Assembly: GCA_910583775.1 (NCBI GenBank)
Contig: CAJTYD010000003.1
Span: 8,032 to 72,031 of the forward strand
Length of the DNA stretch: 64,000 bases
From: an uncultured Muribaculaceae bacterium
Lineage (GTDB): Bacteria; Bacteroidota; Bacteroidia; Bacteroidales; Muribaculaceae
Direction of reading: 5' to 3'
Positions 1 through 9,662 of the stretch are shown in pieces (the first letter of the stretch is position 1; every line of letters begins with the position of its first letter). The notes below the pieces were generated by a model. That model was not told the origin of the DNA. It ran no database searches and saw only the letters and a list, made by a program, of their open reading frames with translations. Position numbers and translations under genes: made by a program.

Positions 1-337
1 GTTCGTTTATGAAAACACGCATCGGCACAATCGTAAAGCCGACATCATCGGATGATTTCTTAAGTTTCTCTATCTCCTTTTTGTTGAGAAGCAGCTTGCG
101 GTCTCGCTTCACGACATGGTTGTTATATGAACCGTAGAAATATTCCGATATATTCATTCCCTTGACCCAGACCTCGCCGTTCTCGACGATGCAATATGAA
201 TCGGTGAGAGACGCTTTGCCGTCACGGATAGACTTGATCTCCGTGCCGGTGAGGACAATGCCTGCAATGTAGGTGTCGGTTATCTCATAATCGAAACGGG
301 CTCTTCTGTTCTTTATATTTACCTGTTCAGCTTTCAT
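1..337 (-). CDS. smpB: SsrA-binding protein SmpB (3' end outside window)
   Basis: SmpB binds tmRNA and brings it to stalled ribosomes for trans-translation in the cytoplasm. Reading the minus strand from the ATG at 337 gives about 112 residues starting [19 protein letters not shown], followed by [14 protein letters not shown] and the stretch [13 protein letters not shown]. This is the characteristic N-terminal and central part of the SmpB beta-barrel (whole protein about 150 residues). The frame is open to base 1, so the C-terminal tail, which enters the mRNA channel, lies outside the window. The gene runs in the same direction as the membrane protein gene ending at 374, about 36 bases upstream of its start. 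Family assignment is confident; only the incompleteness is a limit. Confidence 0.93.
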   Translation of the reverse strand, partial: MKAEQVNIKNRRARFDYEITDTYIAGIVLTGTEIKSIRDGKASLTDSYCIVENGEVWVKGMNISEYFYGSYNNHVVKRDRKLLLNKKEIEKLKKSSDDVGFTIVPMRVFINE

Positions 338-373
338 ATCGCGAATGAATGTTTTTAATTTAAAAGAGAGGGG

Positions 374-1129
374 TCAGATGTTCTGAGGCAGCAGCTCGGT
401 AAGTATCCAGTTCCATAAAATCGGACATCCGAGAATCAGTCCGCTTAACACTGTGGCCACCCGGACCTTCAGATTCTCCTCAACTCTAAATATCTTAACG
501 CCTTTTGAGGCTATATATATTGTCCAGAGAGGCAAAAAAGCCACCACCGGGCCAAGAATCGGGAAAATTCTGAACACTATGTAAAACAATGCGAGAGTCG
601 AAATATTCAGCATAACGTATTCCTTCCCGTAATATGAATTGAGGCGTTCCTTCAGATCTTTGGGCAAAAATATGCCGCTCAGGAGAAGCACAGAGAAATA
701 ACCGAAGAAAAAAGTCATGAAAGTGATGATTCCCTTGATTACTCCCTCACTTACCGTGAAATGCGCCTCATAGAAAATCCCTGTAAATTCCGAAGCCGCA
801 GCCAGAGCGATCAAAGGATAGAAACATCTTGAGGCCACAGCATCCTCCTTCAGGCGTGAACGTTTAAGCTCTTTCCACCCCTCGACAGGAGTGGTGAGAA
901 CTTTCAAAAGCAGCAATAGGACTGATCTGGAATTCTCGAAGGTCTCCCCTTTCCAGGCTTCGTTGTCCTCCGAAGCGAGTCTTTCCATACGCTCTTCCTC
1001 CTCCAGATTATAGAGTGTGTTATCCTTTACCGTCTCTGTTTCGTCTGAGGAATAGTAGAGGCTTTCCGTTTGTTCCACGGAATTCCCGCCATCTAAATCA
1101 TATAGGTTATCTTTTGCGTTATCTGCCAT
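374..1129 (-). CDS. Yip1-domain-like integral membrane protein
   Basis: A 251-residue protein with an acidic soluble N-terminus (about residues 1-65) and at least four hydrophobic segments, near residues 102-120, 130-155, 172-205 and 224-243. The first soluble part holds two similar short motifs, NLYDL and TLYNL. The segment VLTTPVEGWKEL followed by SRCFYPLIALAAASEF resembles the start of the Yip1/YIPF-like membrane domain of many Bacteroidales proteins. Function is unknown for this group; membrane location is supported by the hydrophobicity. It lies just upstream of smpB in the same direction. The Yip1 label is from recognition of the sequence pattern, not a search. Confidence 0.6.
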   Translation of the reverse strand: MADNAKDNLYDLDGGNSVEQTESLYYSSDETETVKDNTLYNLEEEERMERLASEDNEAWKGETFENSRSVLLLLLKVLTTPVEGWKELKRSRLKEDAVASRCFYPLIALAAASEFTGIFYEAHFTVSEGVIKGIITFMTFFFGYFSVLLLSGIFLPKDLKERLNSYYGKEYVMLNISTLALFYIVFRIFPILGPVVAFLPLWTIYIASKGVKIFRVEENLKVRVATVLSGLILGCPILWNWILTELLPQNI

Positions 1130-1179
1130 TTGAATTATTCGAAATTGTTAAAGACAAGGTAATCGATCGCAGCGTCACA

Positions 1180-1197
1180 TTGTAGCAATCGCTACAA
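1180..1197. promoter_or_regulatory. Short inverted repeat upstream of the Yip1-like gene
   Basis: TTGTAGC and GCTACAA are perfect inverse repeats separated by AATC, 50 bases upstream of the start at 1129 and on the far side of the mutB terminator. It could be an operator or a small hairpin. No known regulator site was recognised. Confidence 0.3.
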
Positions 1198-1245
1198 CAG
1201 TATTTCTAAATCAGTGTTTTATTAATTCGTTTCTTAAGATTGTTA

Positions 1246-1276
1246 AGGAGCGACGGCAGAGTCTGCCATCGCTCCT
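1246..1276 (-). terminator. Terminator downstream of mutB
   Basis: AGGAGCGACGGCAGA (1246-1260) pairs with TCTGCCATCGCTCCT (1262-1276) with one mismatch, just beyond the mutB stop at 1330. On the minus strand no long T run follows, so efficiency is uncertain. Confidence 0.6.
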
Positions 1277-1329
1277 AAAGTATAGTAATAACGTGGATAT
1301 AATGTCAAATATTATATACCGAAGTTACA

Positions 1330-3477
1330 TTATTCAGCACGGTCCTCGTTGAGGAGACGGATCATCTCGATCGCGCTCTTCGGGATACGTGTGCCGGGGC
1401 CGAAGATAGCGGCTACGCCTGCCTTGTAGAGGAAGTCATAATCCTGTGCGGGAATAACGCCTCCGGCTGTAACCATGATATCCTCTCTTCCGAGCTTCTT
1501 GAGCTCCTCTATAACCTGAGGCACAAGGGTCTTGTGGCCTGCGGCCAGTGAAGATACACCGAGGATATGGACGTCATTCTCCACAGCCTGACGAGCGGCC
1601 TCAGCGGGAGTCTGGAACAGAGGACCCATATCGACGTCAAAACCGCAGTCTGCATAACCGGTGGCTACAACCTTAGCGCCACGGTCATGGCCGTCCTGAC
1701 CCATCTTGGCAATCATGATACGGGGCTGACGACCCTCTCTCTTGGCAAAATCGGCAACTGCCTTGCGGGCTTCCTCAAACTCGGGATCACCCTTCTCTTC
1801 ATTTGAATACACGCCTGAAATTGTTTTGATAACAGCCTTATAACGTCCTACAACAGCCTCGCAGGCATCGGAGATCTCGCCCAGTGAAGCGCGAAGTCCG
1901 GCAGCCTTGACTGCAAGGTCAAGGAGATTACCCTTTGAAGGATCCTTGACACACTCCGTGATCTTGGCGAGAGCCTCTTTGACAGCGGCCTCGTCGCGGT
2001 TCTTACGGAGGGTCTCGAGACGCTCGCACTGTTCTTTGCGAACCTCAGTGTTGTCCACCTCGAGAATATCGATGGGATCCTCATGATCAAGGCGATATTT
2101 GTTGATACCGACGATGGTCTGCTTGCCGGAATCGATATGAGCCTGCGTACGTGCGGCAGCCTCCTCGATTCTGAGCTTCGGAAGACCGGTCTCGATGGCC
2201 TTGGCCATACCGCCGAGCTTCTCGATCTCCTGGATGTGCTCCCATGCGCGGTGTGCGATCTCGTTTGTCAGCGACTCCACATAGTAGCTTCCGCCCCACG
2301 GATCGACCTGCTTGGTGACGTATGTCTCGTCCTGGATGTAGATCTGAGTGTTACGCGCGATACGGGCGGAGAAGTCGGTAGGAAGCGCGATGGCCTCGTC
2401 GAGTGCGTTTGTATGGAGCGACTGTGTGTGGCCGAGGACGGCACCCATAGCCTCTACGCAGGTACGGCCGACATTGTTGAAGGGATCCTGCTCGGTGAGC
2501 GACCATCCGGATGTCTGGCAGTGTGTGCGGAGAGCGAGTGATTTCGGGTTCTTCGGATTGAACTGCTTTACGATCTTGGCCCATAGCATACGTGCGGCAC
2601 GCATCTTGGCGATCTCCATGAAATAGTTCATCGAAATGCCCCAGAAGAACGACAGACGCGGAGCGAAAGCGTCGATGTCCATGCCTGCGTTGACACCGGC
2701 ACGAAGATATTCGAGACCGTCGGCCAGAGTGTATGCAAGCTCAATGTCGGCGGTTGCACCGGCCTCCTGCATGTGGTAACCCGAGATTGAAATCGAGTTG
2801 AACTTAGGCATGTTCTTTGAGGTATACTCAAAGATGTCGGCGATGATCTTCATCGAGAATGCCGGCGGGTAGATATATGTGTTACGCACCATGAACTCCT
2901 TCAGAATATCATTCTGAATCGTTCCTGCCATCTCCTCGAGCTTTGCACCCTGTTCGAGACCGGCGTTGATATAGAATGCGAGAACCGGAAGCACGGCGCC
3001 GTTCATTGTCATGGAAACTGACATCTTGTTCAATGGAATTCCATCGAAGAGCACCTTCATGTCCTCGAGCGAGCAGATGGAGACACCGGCTTTGCCGACA
3101 TCGCCGACAACGCGCTCGTGGTCGGCGTCATATCCGCGGTGGGTAGGAAGGTCGAACGCTACCGACAGACCCTTCTGACCGGAGGCAAGGTTTCTGCGAT
3201 AGAAAGCGTTTGACTCAGCGGCGGTGGAGAATCCGGCATACTGACGGATGGTCCAGGGACGCATAGGATACATGGCGCTGTAAGGGCCACGGAGGAACGG
3301 AGGAAGACCTGAAACATAGTCGAGGTGCTCCATGCCCTCAAGATCCTCTTTTGTATATACTGGCTTCACCGGAATAAGCTCCGCGGTGATCCACTCTTCT
3401 CCCGCAACAGGAGCATGACCTGAGGGAGCGAATTTCTTGTTTATATCGATTTCTTTAAAATTAGGTCTCATGGTCAT
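1330..3477 (-). CDS. mutB: Methylmalonyl-CoA mutase large (catalytic) subunit
   Basis: Adenosylcobalamin-dependent enzyme that interconverts succinyl-CoA and (R)-methylmalonyl-CoA, feeding propionate production in Bacteroidales. The 715 residues match the usual length of the alpha subunit. The N-terminal TIM barrel carries the recognisable [19 protein letters not shown] stretch. The C-terminal cobalamin domain has the ligand motif DGHDRG (residues 595-600, His597 as lower axial ligand), then SSLAAGH and VTAGGVIP, which shape the nucleotide-loop site. The start ATG at 3477 overlaps the mutA stop by four bases (ATGA), so the two are translationally coupled. An internal ATG two codons later is an alternative start. 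A terminator follows at 1246-1276. Confidence 0.97.
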   Translation of the reverse strand: MTMRPNFKEIDINKKFAPSGHAPVAGEEWITAELIPVKPVYTKEDLEGMEHLDYVSGLPPFLRGPYSAMYPMRPWTIRQYAGFSTAAESNAFYRRNLASGQKGLSVAFDLPTHRGYDADHERVVGDVGKAGVSICSLEDMKVLFDGIPLNKMSVSMTMNGAVLPVLAFYINAGLEQGAKLEEMAGTIQNDILKEFMVRNTYIYPPAFSMKIIADIFEYTSKNMPKFNSISISGYHMQEAGATADIELAYTLADGLEYLRAGVNAGMDIDAFAPRLSFFWGISMNYFMEIAKMRAARMLWAKIVKQFNPKNPKSLALRTHCQTSGWSLTEQDPFNNVGRTCVEAMGAVLGHTQSLHTNALDEAIALPTDFSARIARNTQIYIQDETYVTKQVDPWGGSYYVESLTNEIAHRAWEHIQEIEKLGGMAKAIETGLPKLRIEEAAARTQAHIDSGKQTIVGINKYRLDHEDPIDILEVDNTEVRKEQCERLETLRKNRDEAAVKEALAKITECVKDPSKGNLLDLAVKAAGLRASLGEISDACEAVVGRYKAVIKTISGVYSNEEKGDPEFEEARKAVADFAKREGRQPRIMIAKMGQDGHDRGAKVVATGYADCGFDVDMGPLFQTPAEAARQAVENDVHILGVSSLAAGHKTLVPQVIEELKKLGREDIMVTAGGVIPAQDYDFLYKAGVAAIFGPGTRIPKSAIEMIRLLNEDRAE

Positions 3478-5321
3478 TTAAGAAGTTTTGCGTTAAATCC
3501 AACAAGAGTGTCAAGAACATTCACGCGCACATGGATGAAGTTTTCGATTCCCTGTGCTTTGAGATCCTCCATGCATGCCGGAGCTCCGGCAACGACAAAC
3601 ATGGCGCGGCCGTTGAGTTCCTTGAATGCCTCGGGAGCGTACTGTGCATACTCGTCATCGCTCGAGCAGAGAACAACGACATCCGCCTTCTTCTCCATAG
3701 CGGCGTCGATACCCTCTTTGACGGTATTGAAACCGATGTTGTCGATGATCTCATATCCTGCGCAGCCGAAGAAGTTCGAAGAGAACTGTGCGCGGGCAAG
3801 ACGCATGGCGAGATTTCCGATGGTGAGCATGAACACCTTGGGACGTACGGAAGATCTCTCGGTATCAAGACGAAGCTGCTCGAACTGGCTTGCAGCCCTG
3901 TCGAAGTTGAGATATTCGACGGCGCCGTCCTGAGGTTCTTCCGAACCGCAGCCGCAGTTGCAGCAGCATGTGTCCTTAACCTTGTCGAGAGCCTTCTCGT
4001 TGAAGTTAGGATACTGGTTGGTTCCAAGAAGATTCTCCTTGCGACGTGCAACGTCGAGATGACGCTTAACGCCCGACTCGTTTACCTTAGCCTGGATTTC
4101 GCCTTTCTTAAGCATAGCCTCGAAACCGCCGTTATCCTCAACCTCGTTGAAGATCTTCCATGCCTGGGCGGCGATGGAGGCAGTGAGAGTCTCGATATAG
4201 TATGAACCGCCGGCAGGGTCTACGACCTTGTCAAGGTGGGATTCGTCGCGAAGAAGAACCTGCTGGTTGCGGGCGATTCTCTCGCTGAACTCATCGGGAC
4301 ACTCATAGCACTGATCGAACGGAAGAGTCTCCAGAGAATCAACGCCTGCGAGAGCGGCGCTCATTGTCTCGGTCATCGAACGGAGAAGGTTTACGTGCGA
4401 ATCATAAAGTGTCTGGTTGAATTTGCTTGTCACAGCATGAACATGCATCTTGCAGTCAGCCTCGTCGGCACCGTAAGCTTTGACGATTTCGGCCCAGAGC
4501 ATTCTGCCGGCGCGGAACTTGGCAAGCTCCATGAAGTAATTCGAGGAGATGCCCATGTTGAACTTGATTCTCGAGGCCACCTCGGCAACCGTCATACCGG
4601 CTTCCGACATCACGGTCATCCATTCGGCGCCCCATGCGAGAGCATAGCCGAGTTCCTGAGTGATATATGCGCCTGCGTTATTGAAGAGGAAGCTGTCTAC
4701 TGCGAAACACTTAAGACCCTTCACGGCCTTTACAGTCTCATACAGTGCCAATCCCTCTTTTACAGCGTCTTTCGGGAAAGCGAGACCGTGTTTGAGAAGA
4801 CGACGGAAGGGGTTATAGTCTACAGAACCCTTGAAATCGTCGGCTGCGCCGGCTGCGTTCACGAGCTCGACAAGAACGGCCGCAACTGCGACTGCCTTAC
4901 CGGGGCAGCATGTAACGTTGACCTCTACTTTCTTAAGATCGACTCCCTTGAGGATGACTTTGAGATCCTCGGGATCTTTTACCTTGATTCCGAGCGACTC
5001 TACGCCCTTGTCAAGGATATGAAGAGCATGCGAGTTCATTTCCTCTGCTGTCGCTCCTGATACCTGCTGGCGGATCAGCCAGTCGTTATTGTCCTTCGTA
5101 CCTCTTACATAGGGGAATTCACCCGGAAGAGAGCCGATAAAAGGAAGGTCGGCTATATCTTCGCGTCTGTAGAAAGGCTGGACATTGAAGCCTTCATTGG
5201 TGCGCCATACCAACTTCTTGTCGTAATCGGCACCTTTAAGATCGGCTGTGATTTTCGCCTTCCACTCTTCAGTAGAAACCGGCGGAAATGCGTCGAATAA
5301 AGTTTCTTTGTTGTTTGCCAT
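3474..5321 (-). CDS. mutA: Methylmalonyl-CoA mutase small subunit
   Basis: Non-catalytic partner of MutB in the alpha-beta heterodimer. The protein has 615 residues, a typical length, and opens with the family pattern [20 protein letters not shown]. The barrel region (about 1-440) resembles MutB, while the C-terminal B12-like fold (about 490-615) lacks the DxHxxG cobalamin motif, as expected for the beta subunit. The linker between them carries an unusual cysteine cluster, CCCNCGC at residues 452-458, which I do not associate with the family. It is first in the operon: a promoter candidate lies upstream at 5546-5553 and mutB follows with a four-base overlap. Confidence 0.95.
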   Translation of the reverse strand: MANNKETLFDAFPPVSTEEWKAKITADLKGADYDKKLVWRTNEGFNVQPFYRREDIADLPFIGSLPGEFPYVRGTKDNNDWLIRQQVSGATAEEMNSHALHILDKGVESLGIKVKDPEDLKVILKGVDLKKVEVNVTCCPGKAVAVAAVLVELVNAAGAADDFKGSVDYNPFRRLLKHGLAFPKDAVKEGLALYETVKAVKGLKCFAVDSFLFNNAGAYITQELGYALAWGAEWMTVMSEAGMTVAEVASRIKFNMGISSNYFMELAKFRAGRMLWAEIVKAYGADEADCKMHVHAVTSKFNQTLYDSHVNLLRSMTETMSAALAGVDSLETLPFDQCYECPDEFSERIARNQQVLLRDESHLDKVVDPAGGSYYIETLTASIAAQAWKIFNEVEDNGGFEAMLKKGEIQAKVNESGVKRHLDVARRKENLLGTNQYPNFNEKALDKVKDTCCCNCGCGSEEPQDGAVEYLNFDRAASQFEQLRLDTERSSVRPKVFMLTIGNLAMRLARAQFSSNFFGCAGYEIIDNIGFNTVKEGIDAAMEKKADVVVLCSSDDEYAQYAPEAFKELNGRAMFVVAGAPACMEDLKAQGIENFIHVRVNVLDTLVGFNAKLLK

Positions 5322-5679
5322 TGCTAATAGCTTAATATGTATAGATTGGTTTGTTTTGGTAATAGACTTTAGTTATTCAATATCCCTCATTCAGTTTTCT
5401 GACTGATGGATTCATTCGCTATGGATTCTTTCCGAATCATATAACTCACAATATTACTTTCATAATATTCACGTCAGATATCTAAGTAAGTATTCAAATT
5501 TAAACGACAGTATGTGTTTTTTATCTTTTATACTTACTTATGACGCAAAATTAAATATTATTTATATAATAGAAAATTTTATAAGGAAAAATTTCTTTAA
5601 TAATGCGTTATTTTCGCGGCTTGATTTAAATAAAATGCTGCAAAACATTGCCTTTAAACATCTTGTCGCATTTTTGAAT
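5322..5679. other. Intergenic region upstream of mutA with an 11-base inverted repeat
   Basis: AT-rich gap between the mutA start and the ftsE stop. It contains a perfect inverted repeat, TAAGTAAGTAT (5483-5493) and ATACTTACTTA (5530-5540), with a 36-base spacer. The right arm lies just downstream, in mutA direction, of the -7-like box at 5546-5553, so it would overlap the expected transcription start. No open frame in it looks coding. Confidence 0.55.
5546..5553 (-). promoter_or_regulatory. Candidate -7 box for mutAB
   Basis: On the minus strand this reads TAATTTTG, matching the Bacteroidetes -7 consensus TAnnTTTG. No convincing TTTG -33 box was seen at the usual distance, so this is a partial match. 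Confidence 0.4.
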
Positions 5680-6345
5680 CTAATCGATCAACTCCTTATC
5701 ATTACATCTCAACACGCGCGCAGGGAAATCCTCCACCATCTGCATGTTGTGGGTGGCCATGATTATGGAGTTGCCCTCTTCAGCGAGTCTATGAAGAAGA
5801 CTCACTATCTGATAGCCGGTCTGGGGATCAAGATTACCCGTGGGCTCGTCGGCGAGTATAAGCTCGGGACGATTAAGCAATGCGCGGGCTATTACGATAC
5901 GCTGTTGCTCGCCTCCGCTCAGTTCATGGGGCATCTTATAGCTTTTGTTTTCCATCCCCACTTCTTTGAGAACCTCCTCGATTCGGTCGTTGATCTCATT
6001 GCGGTCTTTCCATCCTGTGGCCTCAAGCACAAACCGGAGATTGGCCAGAGCCGATCGGTCCTGGAGAAGCTGAAAGTCCTGAAAGACTATTCCGATTTTC
6101 CTTCTCAAGTAAGGTATTTCCTTTCTCTTGATGTTCAGCATATCATAGCCGAGCACTTCGGCCCTCTCGCCTCCGGCAAGAGGGACATCGGCATACATCG
6201 TCTTGAGGAGCGAACTTTTTCCGCTGCCCACTTTCCCGACGAGATAGCAGAATTCACCCTTGGTGACGTTGAATGTAACATTCTTCATAACCAGTCGGTC
6301 GGCTCGATCTATCTCGACATTCTTATAATTAATAATAACATCCAT
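5680..6345 (-). CDS. ftsE: FtsE-type ABC transporter ATP-binding protein
   Basis: A 221-residue ATPase of the FtsE/LolD type. All nucleotide-binding elements are present: Walker [10 protein letters not shown] (37-45), Q-loop FQDFQLL (about 89-95), ABC signature LSGGEQQ (142-148), Walker B LILADEP (162-168) and the switch histidine in ATHN (His199). FtsE works with the membrane protein FtsX at the division septum and regulates peptidoglycan hydrolases. No ftsX is adjacent in this window, so the partner must be encoded elsewhere. The gene lies 13 bases downstream of radA in the same direction. FtsE is the best fit by length and sequence, but a related MacB/LolD-type ATPase cannot be ruled out from sequence alone. 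Confidence 0.85.
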   Translation of the reverse strand: MDVIINYKNVEIDRADRLVMKNVTFNVTKGEFCYLVGKVGSGKSSLLKTMYADVPLAGGERAEVLGYDMLNIKRKEIPYLRRKIGIVFQDFQLLQDRSALANLRFVLEATGWKDRNEINDRIEEVLKEVGMENKSYKMPHELSGGEQQRIVIARALLNRPELILADEPTGNLDPQTGYQIVSLLHRLAEEGNSIIMATHNMQMVEDFPARVLRCNDKELID

Positions 6346-6358
6346 ATCATTATATGAT

Positions 6359-7720
6359 TTACCGGAACAGCTGCCTGAACACCTCTTCCACTCTTCCGGC
6401 TTCTATAATCTTAATATTGAATTTATTGTCAACTCCTTTTAGATTACCCTTAGGGATAAAGACAGTCTCGAAACCAAGTTTAGCCGCCTCTCCCACCCTC
6501 TGGTCGATTCTTGTGACAGTCCGGATTTCCCCTGAGAGACCTATCTCGCCGATAAAGGCAACCCTGTCTGAAATGGAAATATCGAAATTCGAACTCATTA
6601 TCGCAGCCACGACACCGAGATCGAGTGCCGGATCGGCAACCTTCAGGCCGCCGGCTATATTGAGGAACACATCCTTTTGAGAAAGGTTGAAACGAGCCCG
6701 CTTTTCAAGCACCGCAAGAAGCATATTAAGCCGACGCTGGTCGAATCCGGTGACCGACCGCTGTGGCGTACCGTATGCCGCCGACGATACCAGGGCCTGT
6801 ACCTCCACAAGGAAGGGACGGGCTCCCTCCATCGTGACTCCTATGGCTATTCCGCTCATCTCCTCCTCCCTGTTGGGCGAAAGCAACATTTCCGAAGGAT
6901 TCTTAACCTCCCGAAGGCCTTTCTGAACCATCTCGTAAATGCCAATCTCATTGGTAGATCCGAAACGGTTCTTTATCGCTCTGAGTATTCGATAGAGGTA
7001 CTGACGGTCGCCTTCGAACTGAAGGACAGTATCTACGATGTGCTCCAACACCTTCGGCCCTGCAATGGCGCCGTCCTTATTGATATGGCCTACAAGAATG
7101 ACGGGGACGTTGCTTTCCTTGGCATATCTCAGCAATGAGGCGGCACACTCCCTGACCTGCGAGACACTACCCGCCGCCGACTCTATTTCCGTCGAGGAGA
7201 CGGTCTGTATCGAATCTACTACAATCAACTCAGGCTTTACCTCTTCTATGTTGTCGAATATGTTGTCAAGATTGGTCTCGCAAAGGATAAAAGTATCCGG
7301 AGAGACCTTCCCGAGACGGTCGGCGCGCATCTTCAGCTGAGACGCGCTCTCCTCGCCAGAGACATAAAGGATTCTACGGTTTCGGATGGAAAGGATATTC
7401 TGAAGAAGAAGGGTGGATTTCCCTATCCCGGGCTCTCCTCCTATAAGGACAAGACTCCCGAGAACCAATCCGCCGCCAAGAACTCTGTTGAGCTCTCCGG
7501 AAGGCATCTTTATCCTCGCCTCCTCCTTAAGCTCTATCTCGGAGAGCCTCATGGGCCGCGAACTTTTCACAAGCCCTCTTTTCGAACTCTTCCTGGAAAC
7601 GGTCAGCTTCTCCTCCACAAACGTGTTCCATTCTCCGCAACCCGGACATTTGCCCAGCCATTTCGGAGATTCGTATCCGCAGTTGCTGCAGAAGAAAGCT
7701 GTCTTATTCTTTGTCGCCAT
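6359..7720 (-). CDS. radA: DNA repair/recombination protein RadA (Sms)
   Basis: RadA is a RecA-like helicase that helps branch migration of recombination intermediates. The 453 residues show the complete family layout: an N-terminal four-cysteine zinc finger (Cys11, Cys14, Cys25, Cys28), the RecA-like core with Walker A GEPGIGKST (95-103), the RadA-specific KNRFG motif (250-254), and a C-terminal Lon-protease-like domain. The start ATG at 7720 overlaps the stop of the upstream FMN-binding gene by one base (TAATG), indicating coupled translation. It is followed closely by ftsE. Confidence 0.97.
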   Translation of the reverse strand: MATKNKTAFFCSNCGYESPKWLGKCPGCGEWNTFVEEKLTVSRKSSKRGLVKSSRPMRLSEIELKEEARIKMPSGELNRVLGGGLVLGSLVLIGGEPGIGKSTLLLQNILSIRNRRILYVSGEESASQLKMRADRLGKVSPDTFILCETNLDNIFDNIEEVKPELIVVDSIQTVSSTEIESAAGSVSQVRECAASLLRYAKESNVPVILVGHINKDGAIAGPKVLEHIVDTVLQFEGDRQYLYRILRAIKNRFGSTNEIGIYEMVQKGLREVKNPSEMLLSPNREEEMSGIAIGVTMEGARPFLVEVQALVSSAAYGTPQRSVTGFDQRRLNMLLAVLEKRARFNLSQKDVFLNIAGGLKVADPALDLGVVAAIMSSNFDISISDRVAFIGEIGLSGEIRTVTRIDQRVGEAAKLGFETVFIPKGNLKGVDNKFNIKIIEAGRVEEVFRQLFR

Positions 7721-8124
7721 TATTTCAGACGTGATTTTGCAGCCTTTTTAACTGTCTCGGTAACTGCACGGGATGAATAAGTGGCACCCGTGCAAGCGTC
7801 CACTTCTTTCTCAGACGCCTGTTTCAGAGTCAGCCCGTTCCATCTGTTGAAGAAATCGGCATCTACCAGACGACGGAAATATCCGGGCGATTCCCGGTTT
7901 GGCAAAGGCCTTATGCAGGTTATCTTCCCGTTAACGACTTTAATCTCCAACGGCACCGGACCGTTATAGCCTCTTATGTCGGAACAGATGTCTGTAGTAT
8001 TTATCACGAAAGTCTTATTGTCCGTCTTGCCGCCTTTCGATCTTGATGTTTTCTTCTGAGCCTCCAGGCTGAAAGAAAAGGCCATAGAGGCGATTATAAT
8101 AAAAATAGAAATAATTCTCTTCAT
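7720..8124 (-). CDS. Exported FMN-binding domain protein
   Basis: A 134-residue protein with an N-terminal signal sequence (about residues 1-22, hydrophobic core IISIFIIIASMAFSFS ending in EAQ). The remainder is a small FMN_bind domain whose C-terminal CTGATYSS (TGATYSS at 112-118) matches the S/T-G-A-T motif used for covalent FMN attachment to threonine in NqrC/RnfG-like proteins. It probably acts outside the cytoplasm as a flavin carrier or sensor; the partner is unknown. It forms a tight pair with radA, overlapping by one base, although no functional tie to DNA repair is evident. Confidence 0.75.
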   Translation of the reverse strand: MKRIISIFIIIASMAFSFSLEAQKKTSRSKGGKTDNKTFVINTTDICSDIRGYNGPVPLEIKVVNGKITCIRPLPNRESPGYFRRLVDADFFNRWNGLTLKQASEKEVDACTGATYSSRAVTETVKKAAKSRLK

Positions 8125-8426
8125 ATTTCTTACTATCTAAATTTTCTACAAAGTTAGCAAATTTAACGACTAAAAAAAATATGATCGGCATTTTGCACTC
8201 GTTTACTTTGAATTCGCATTACTTATAGTTTGTTCCTTATCTTTTGGGAAAAGAGTATTGGCAAAAAATCCCGTATAGCTAAACATTTTTTTATAATAGA
8301 TGTTTAAATTTATAGAGCAAAAGGAATCAGATGAACTATTCTTGGTATTAGTTTAGCGATTGCCCATCTCAAAATCACATCAAGAAGCGAAAAGTTTAAT
8401 TATAGTTTATAAACTCATTTAGAATT
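8125..8426. other. Divergent intergenic region between the FMN-binding gene and mdh
   Basis: AT-rich region of about 300 bases that must hold the promoters of both flanking genes. On the minus side, CAAAGTTA at 8149-8156 reads TAACTTTG toward the FMN-binding gene, a good -7 box. On the plus side I could not find a convincing Bacteroidetes promoter for mdh. Nothing else was recognised. Confidence 0.5.
8149..8156 (-). promoter_or_regulatory. Candidate -7 box for the FMN-binding/radA/ftsE genes
   Basis: Minus strand TAACTTTG, about 25 bases upstream of the start at 8124, matches TAnnTTTG. No clear -33 box. Confidence 0.4.
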
Positions 8427-9440
8427 ATGAAATTTCTTACCGACGAAAAGCTTTTGATTGTCGGGGCAGCCGGAATGATCGGCTCAAACATGGCCCAGAC
8501 AGCTATCATGATGCATCTCACACCCAACATTTGTCTTTATGATCCCTACGCAAAGGGACTCGAGGGAGTTGCCGAGGAACTGCTTCAGTGCGGCTTCGAA
8601 GGTCTTAACCTCACGTATACAGACGATATCGAGACTGCATTCACAGGTGCGAAATATATTGTATCATCAGGCGGCGCGCCCAGAAAGGCCGGCATGACAC
8701 GCGAGGACCTTCTCAAGGGCAATGCAAAGATCGCAGAGGATTTCGGCAAGAACGTAAGGCAGTATTGCCCGGATGTCAAACACATCGTCGTGATTTTCAA
8801 CCCGGCCGACATAACAGGTCTGGTAACTCTGCTTTATTCAGGAGTCAAACCCTCATGCGTGACAACTCTTGCAGCTCTCGACAGCACCCGTCTGAGAAAT
8901 GAACTGGCAAAATATCTTAAGATCGCTCCCGACACAGTTGTCAATGCCCGCACATATGGCGGTCACGGCGAGCAGATGGCTGTTTTCGCCTCTACAACCA
9001 CGATCGACGGCAAGCCTCTCACACAACTCATCGAAGAGAACGTCATCCCCGAGAAAGACTGGGAAGAGCTCAAGCTTCGTGTCATTCAGGGCGGTAAAAA
9101 CATCATCGACCTCCGCGGTCGCTCATCGTTCCAGAGCCCTGCTTATCTCTCTATAGAGATGATCGCAGCCGCCATGGGCGGCCCTTCATTCAGATGGCCG
9201 GCAGGTGTATACGTGAACGACGCCAAGTTCCAGCACATCATGATGGCAATGGAGACGACGATCGACAAAAACGGCGTTTCATTCCGTCCTGTCGATGGCA
9301 CTCCCAAAGAGAACGCCGAACTTGAGAAGAGCTACGAACACCTCTGCAAGCTTCGCGACGAGGTTATCGAACTTGGAATCATGCCGCCCATTTCAGAATG
9401 GGGCAAACTGAATCCGTATATGGATCAGCCGACCAGATAA
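8427..9440 (+). CDS. mdh: Malate dehydrogenase
   Basis: NAD-dependent malate/oxaloacetate interconversion in the cytoplasm, part of the reductive branch toward fumarate and succinate in anaerobic Bacteroidales. The 337 residues begin with a Rossmann motif GAAGMIGS (13-20). The substrate loop GGAPRKAGMTR (82-92), NPAD (125-128) and the catalytic-histidine segment YGGHGEQM (His180) are all present. The sequence closely resembles the Bacteroides lactate/malate dehydrogenase-family enzyme, which is longer than E. coli Mdh. It is monocistronic, with a terminator at 9530-9570. Malate rather than lactate as substrate is inferred from that resemblance. Confidence 0.92.
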   Translation: MKFLTDEKLLIVGAAGMIGSNMAQTAIMMHLTPNICLYDPYAKGLEGVAEELLQCGFEGLNLTYTDDIETAFTGAKYIVSSGGAPRKAGMTREDLLKGNAKIAEDFGKNVRQYCPDVKHIVVIFNPADITGLVTLLYSGVKPSCVTTLAALDSTRLRNELAKYLKIAPDTVVNARTYGGHGEQMAVFASTTTIDGKPLTQLIEENVIPEKDWEELKLRVIQGGKNIIDLRGRSSFQSPAYLSIEMIAAAMGGPSFRWPAGVYVNDAKFQHIMMAMETTIDKNGVSFRPVDGTPKENAELEKSYEHLCKLRDEVIELGIMPPISEWGKLNPYMDQPTR

Positions 9441-9529
9441 GTCATACATTATAAAAATATCATAAAAAAAACAAAAGGATAAACTGATTGATTCAGTCAG
9501 ATTCTATTCTAAATTATATGTTTAATAAC

Positions 9530-9570
9530 ATCCTCCGTATATCCATATTGATATTCGGAGGATATTTTTT
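9530..9570 (+). terminator. Terminator downstream of mdh
   Basis: ATCCTCCG (9530-9537) pairs with CGGAGGAT (9556-9563), the stem being extended by TAT/ATA pairs toward the loop, and is followed by a T run (9565-9570). Confidence 0.75.
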
Positions 9571-9589
9571 AAGGAACAGGCTCTAAAAG

Positions 9590-9620
9590 TTTGCCAACTA
9601 AAAAATTTGAGTTATATTTG
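9590..9620 (+). promoter_or_regulatory. Promoter of serC-serA
   Basis: TTTG (9590-9593), 19 bases, then TATATTTG (9613-9620): a full Bacteroidetes-type -33/-7 promoter 43 bases upstream of the serC start. Confidence 0.7.
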
Positions 9621-9662
9621 CTGAAAATTACAACCAACAATAACTAAAATATCTACCAGATC

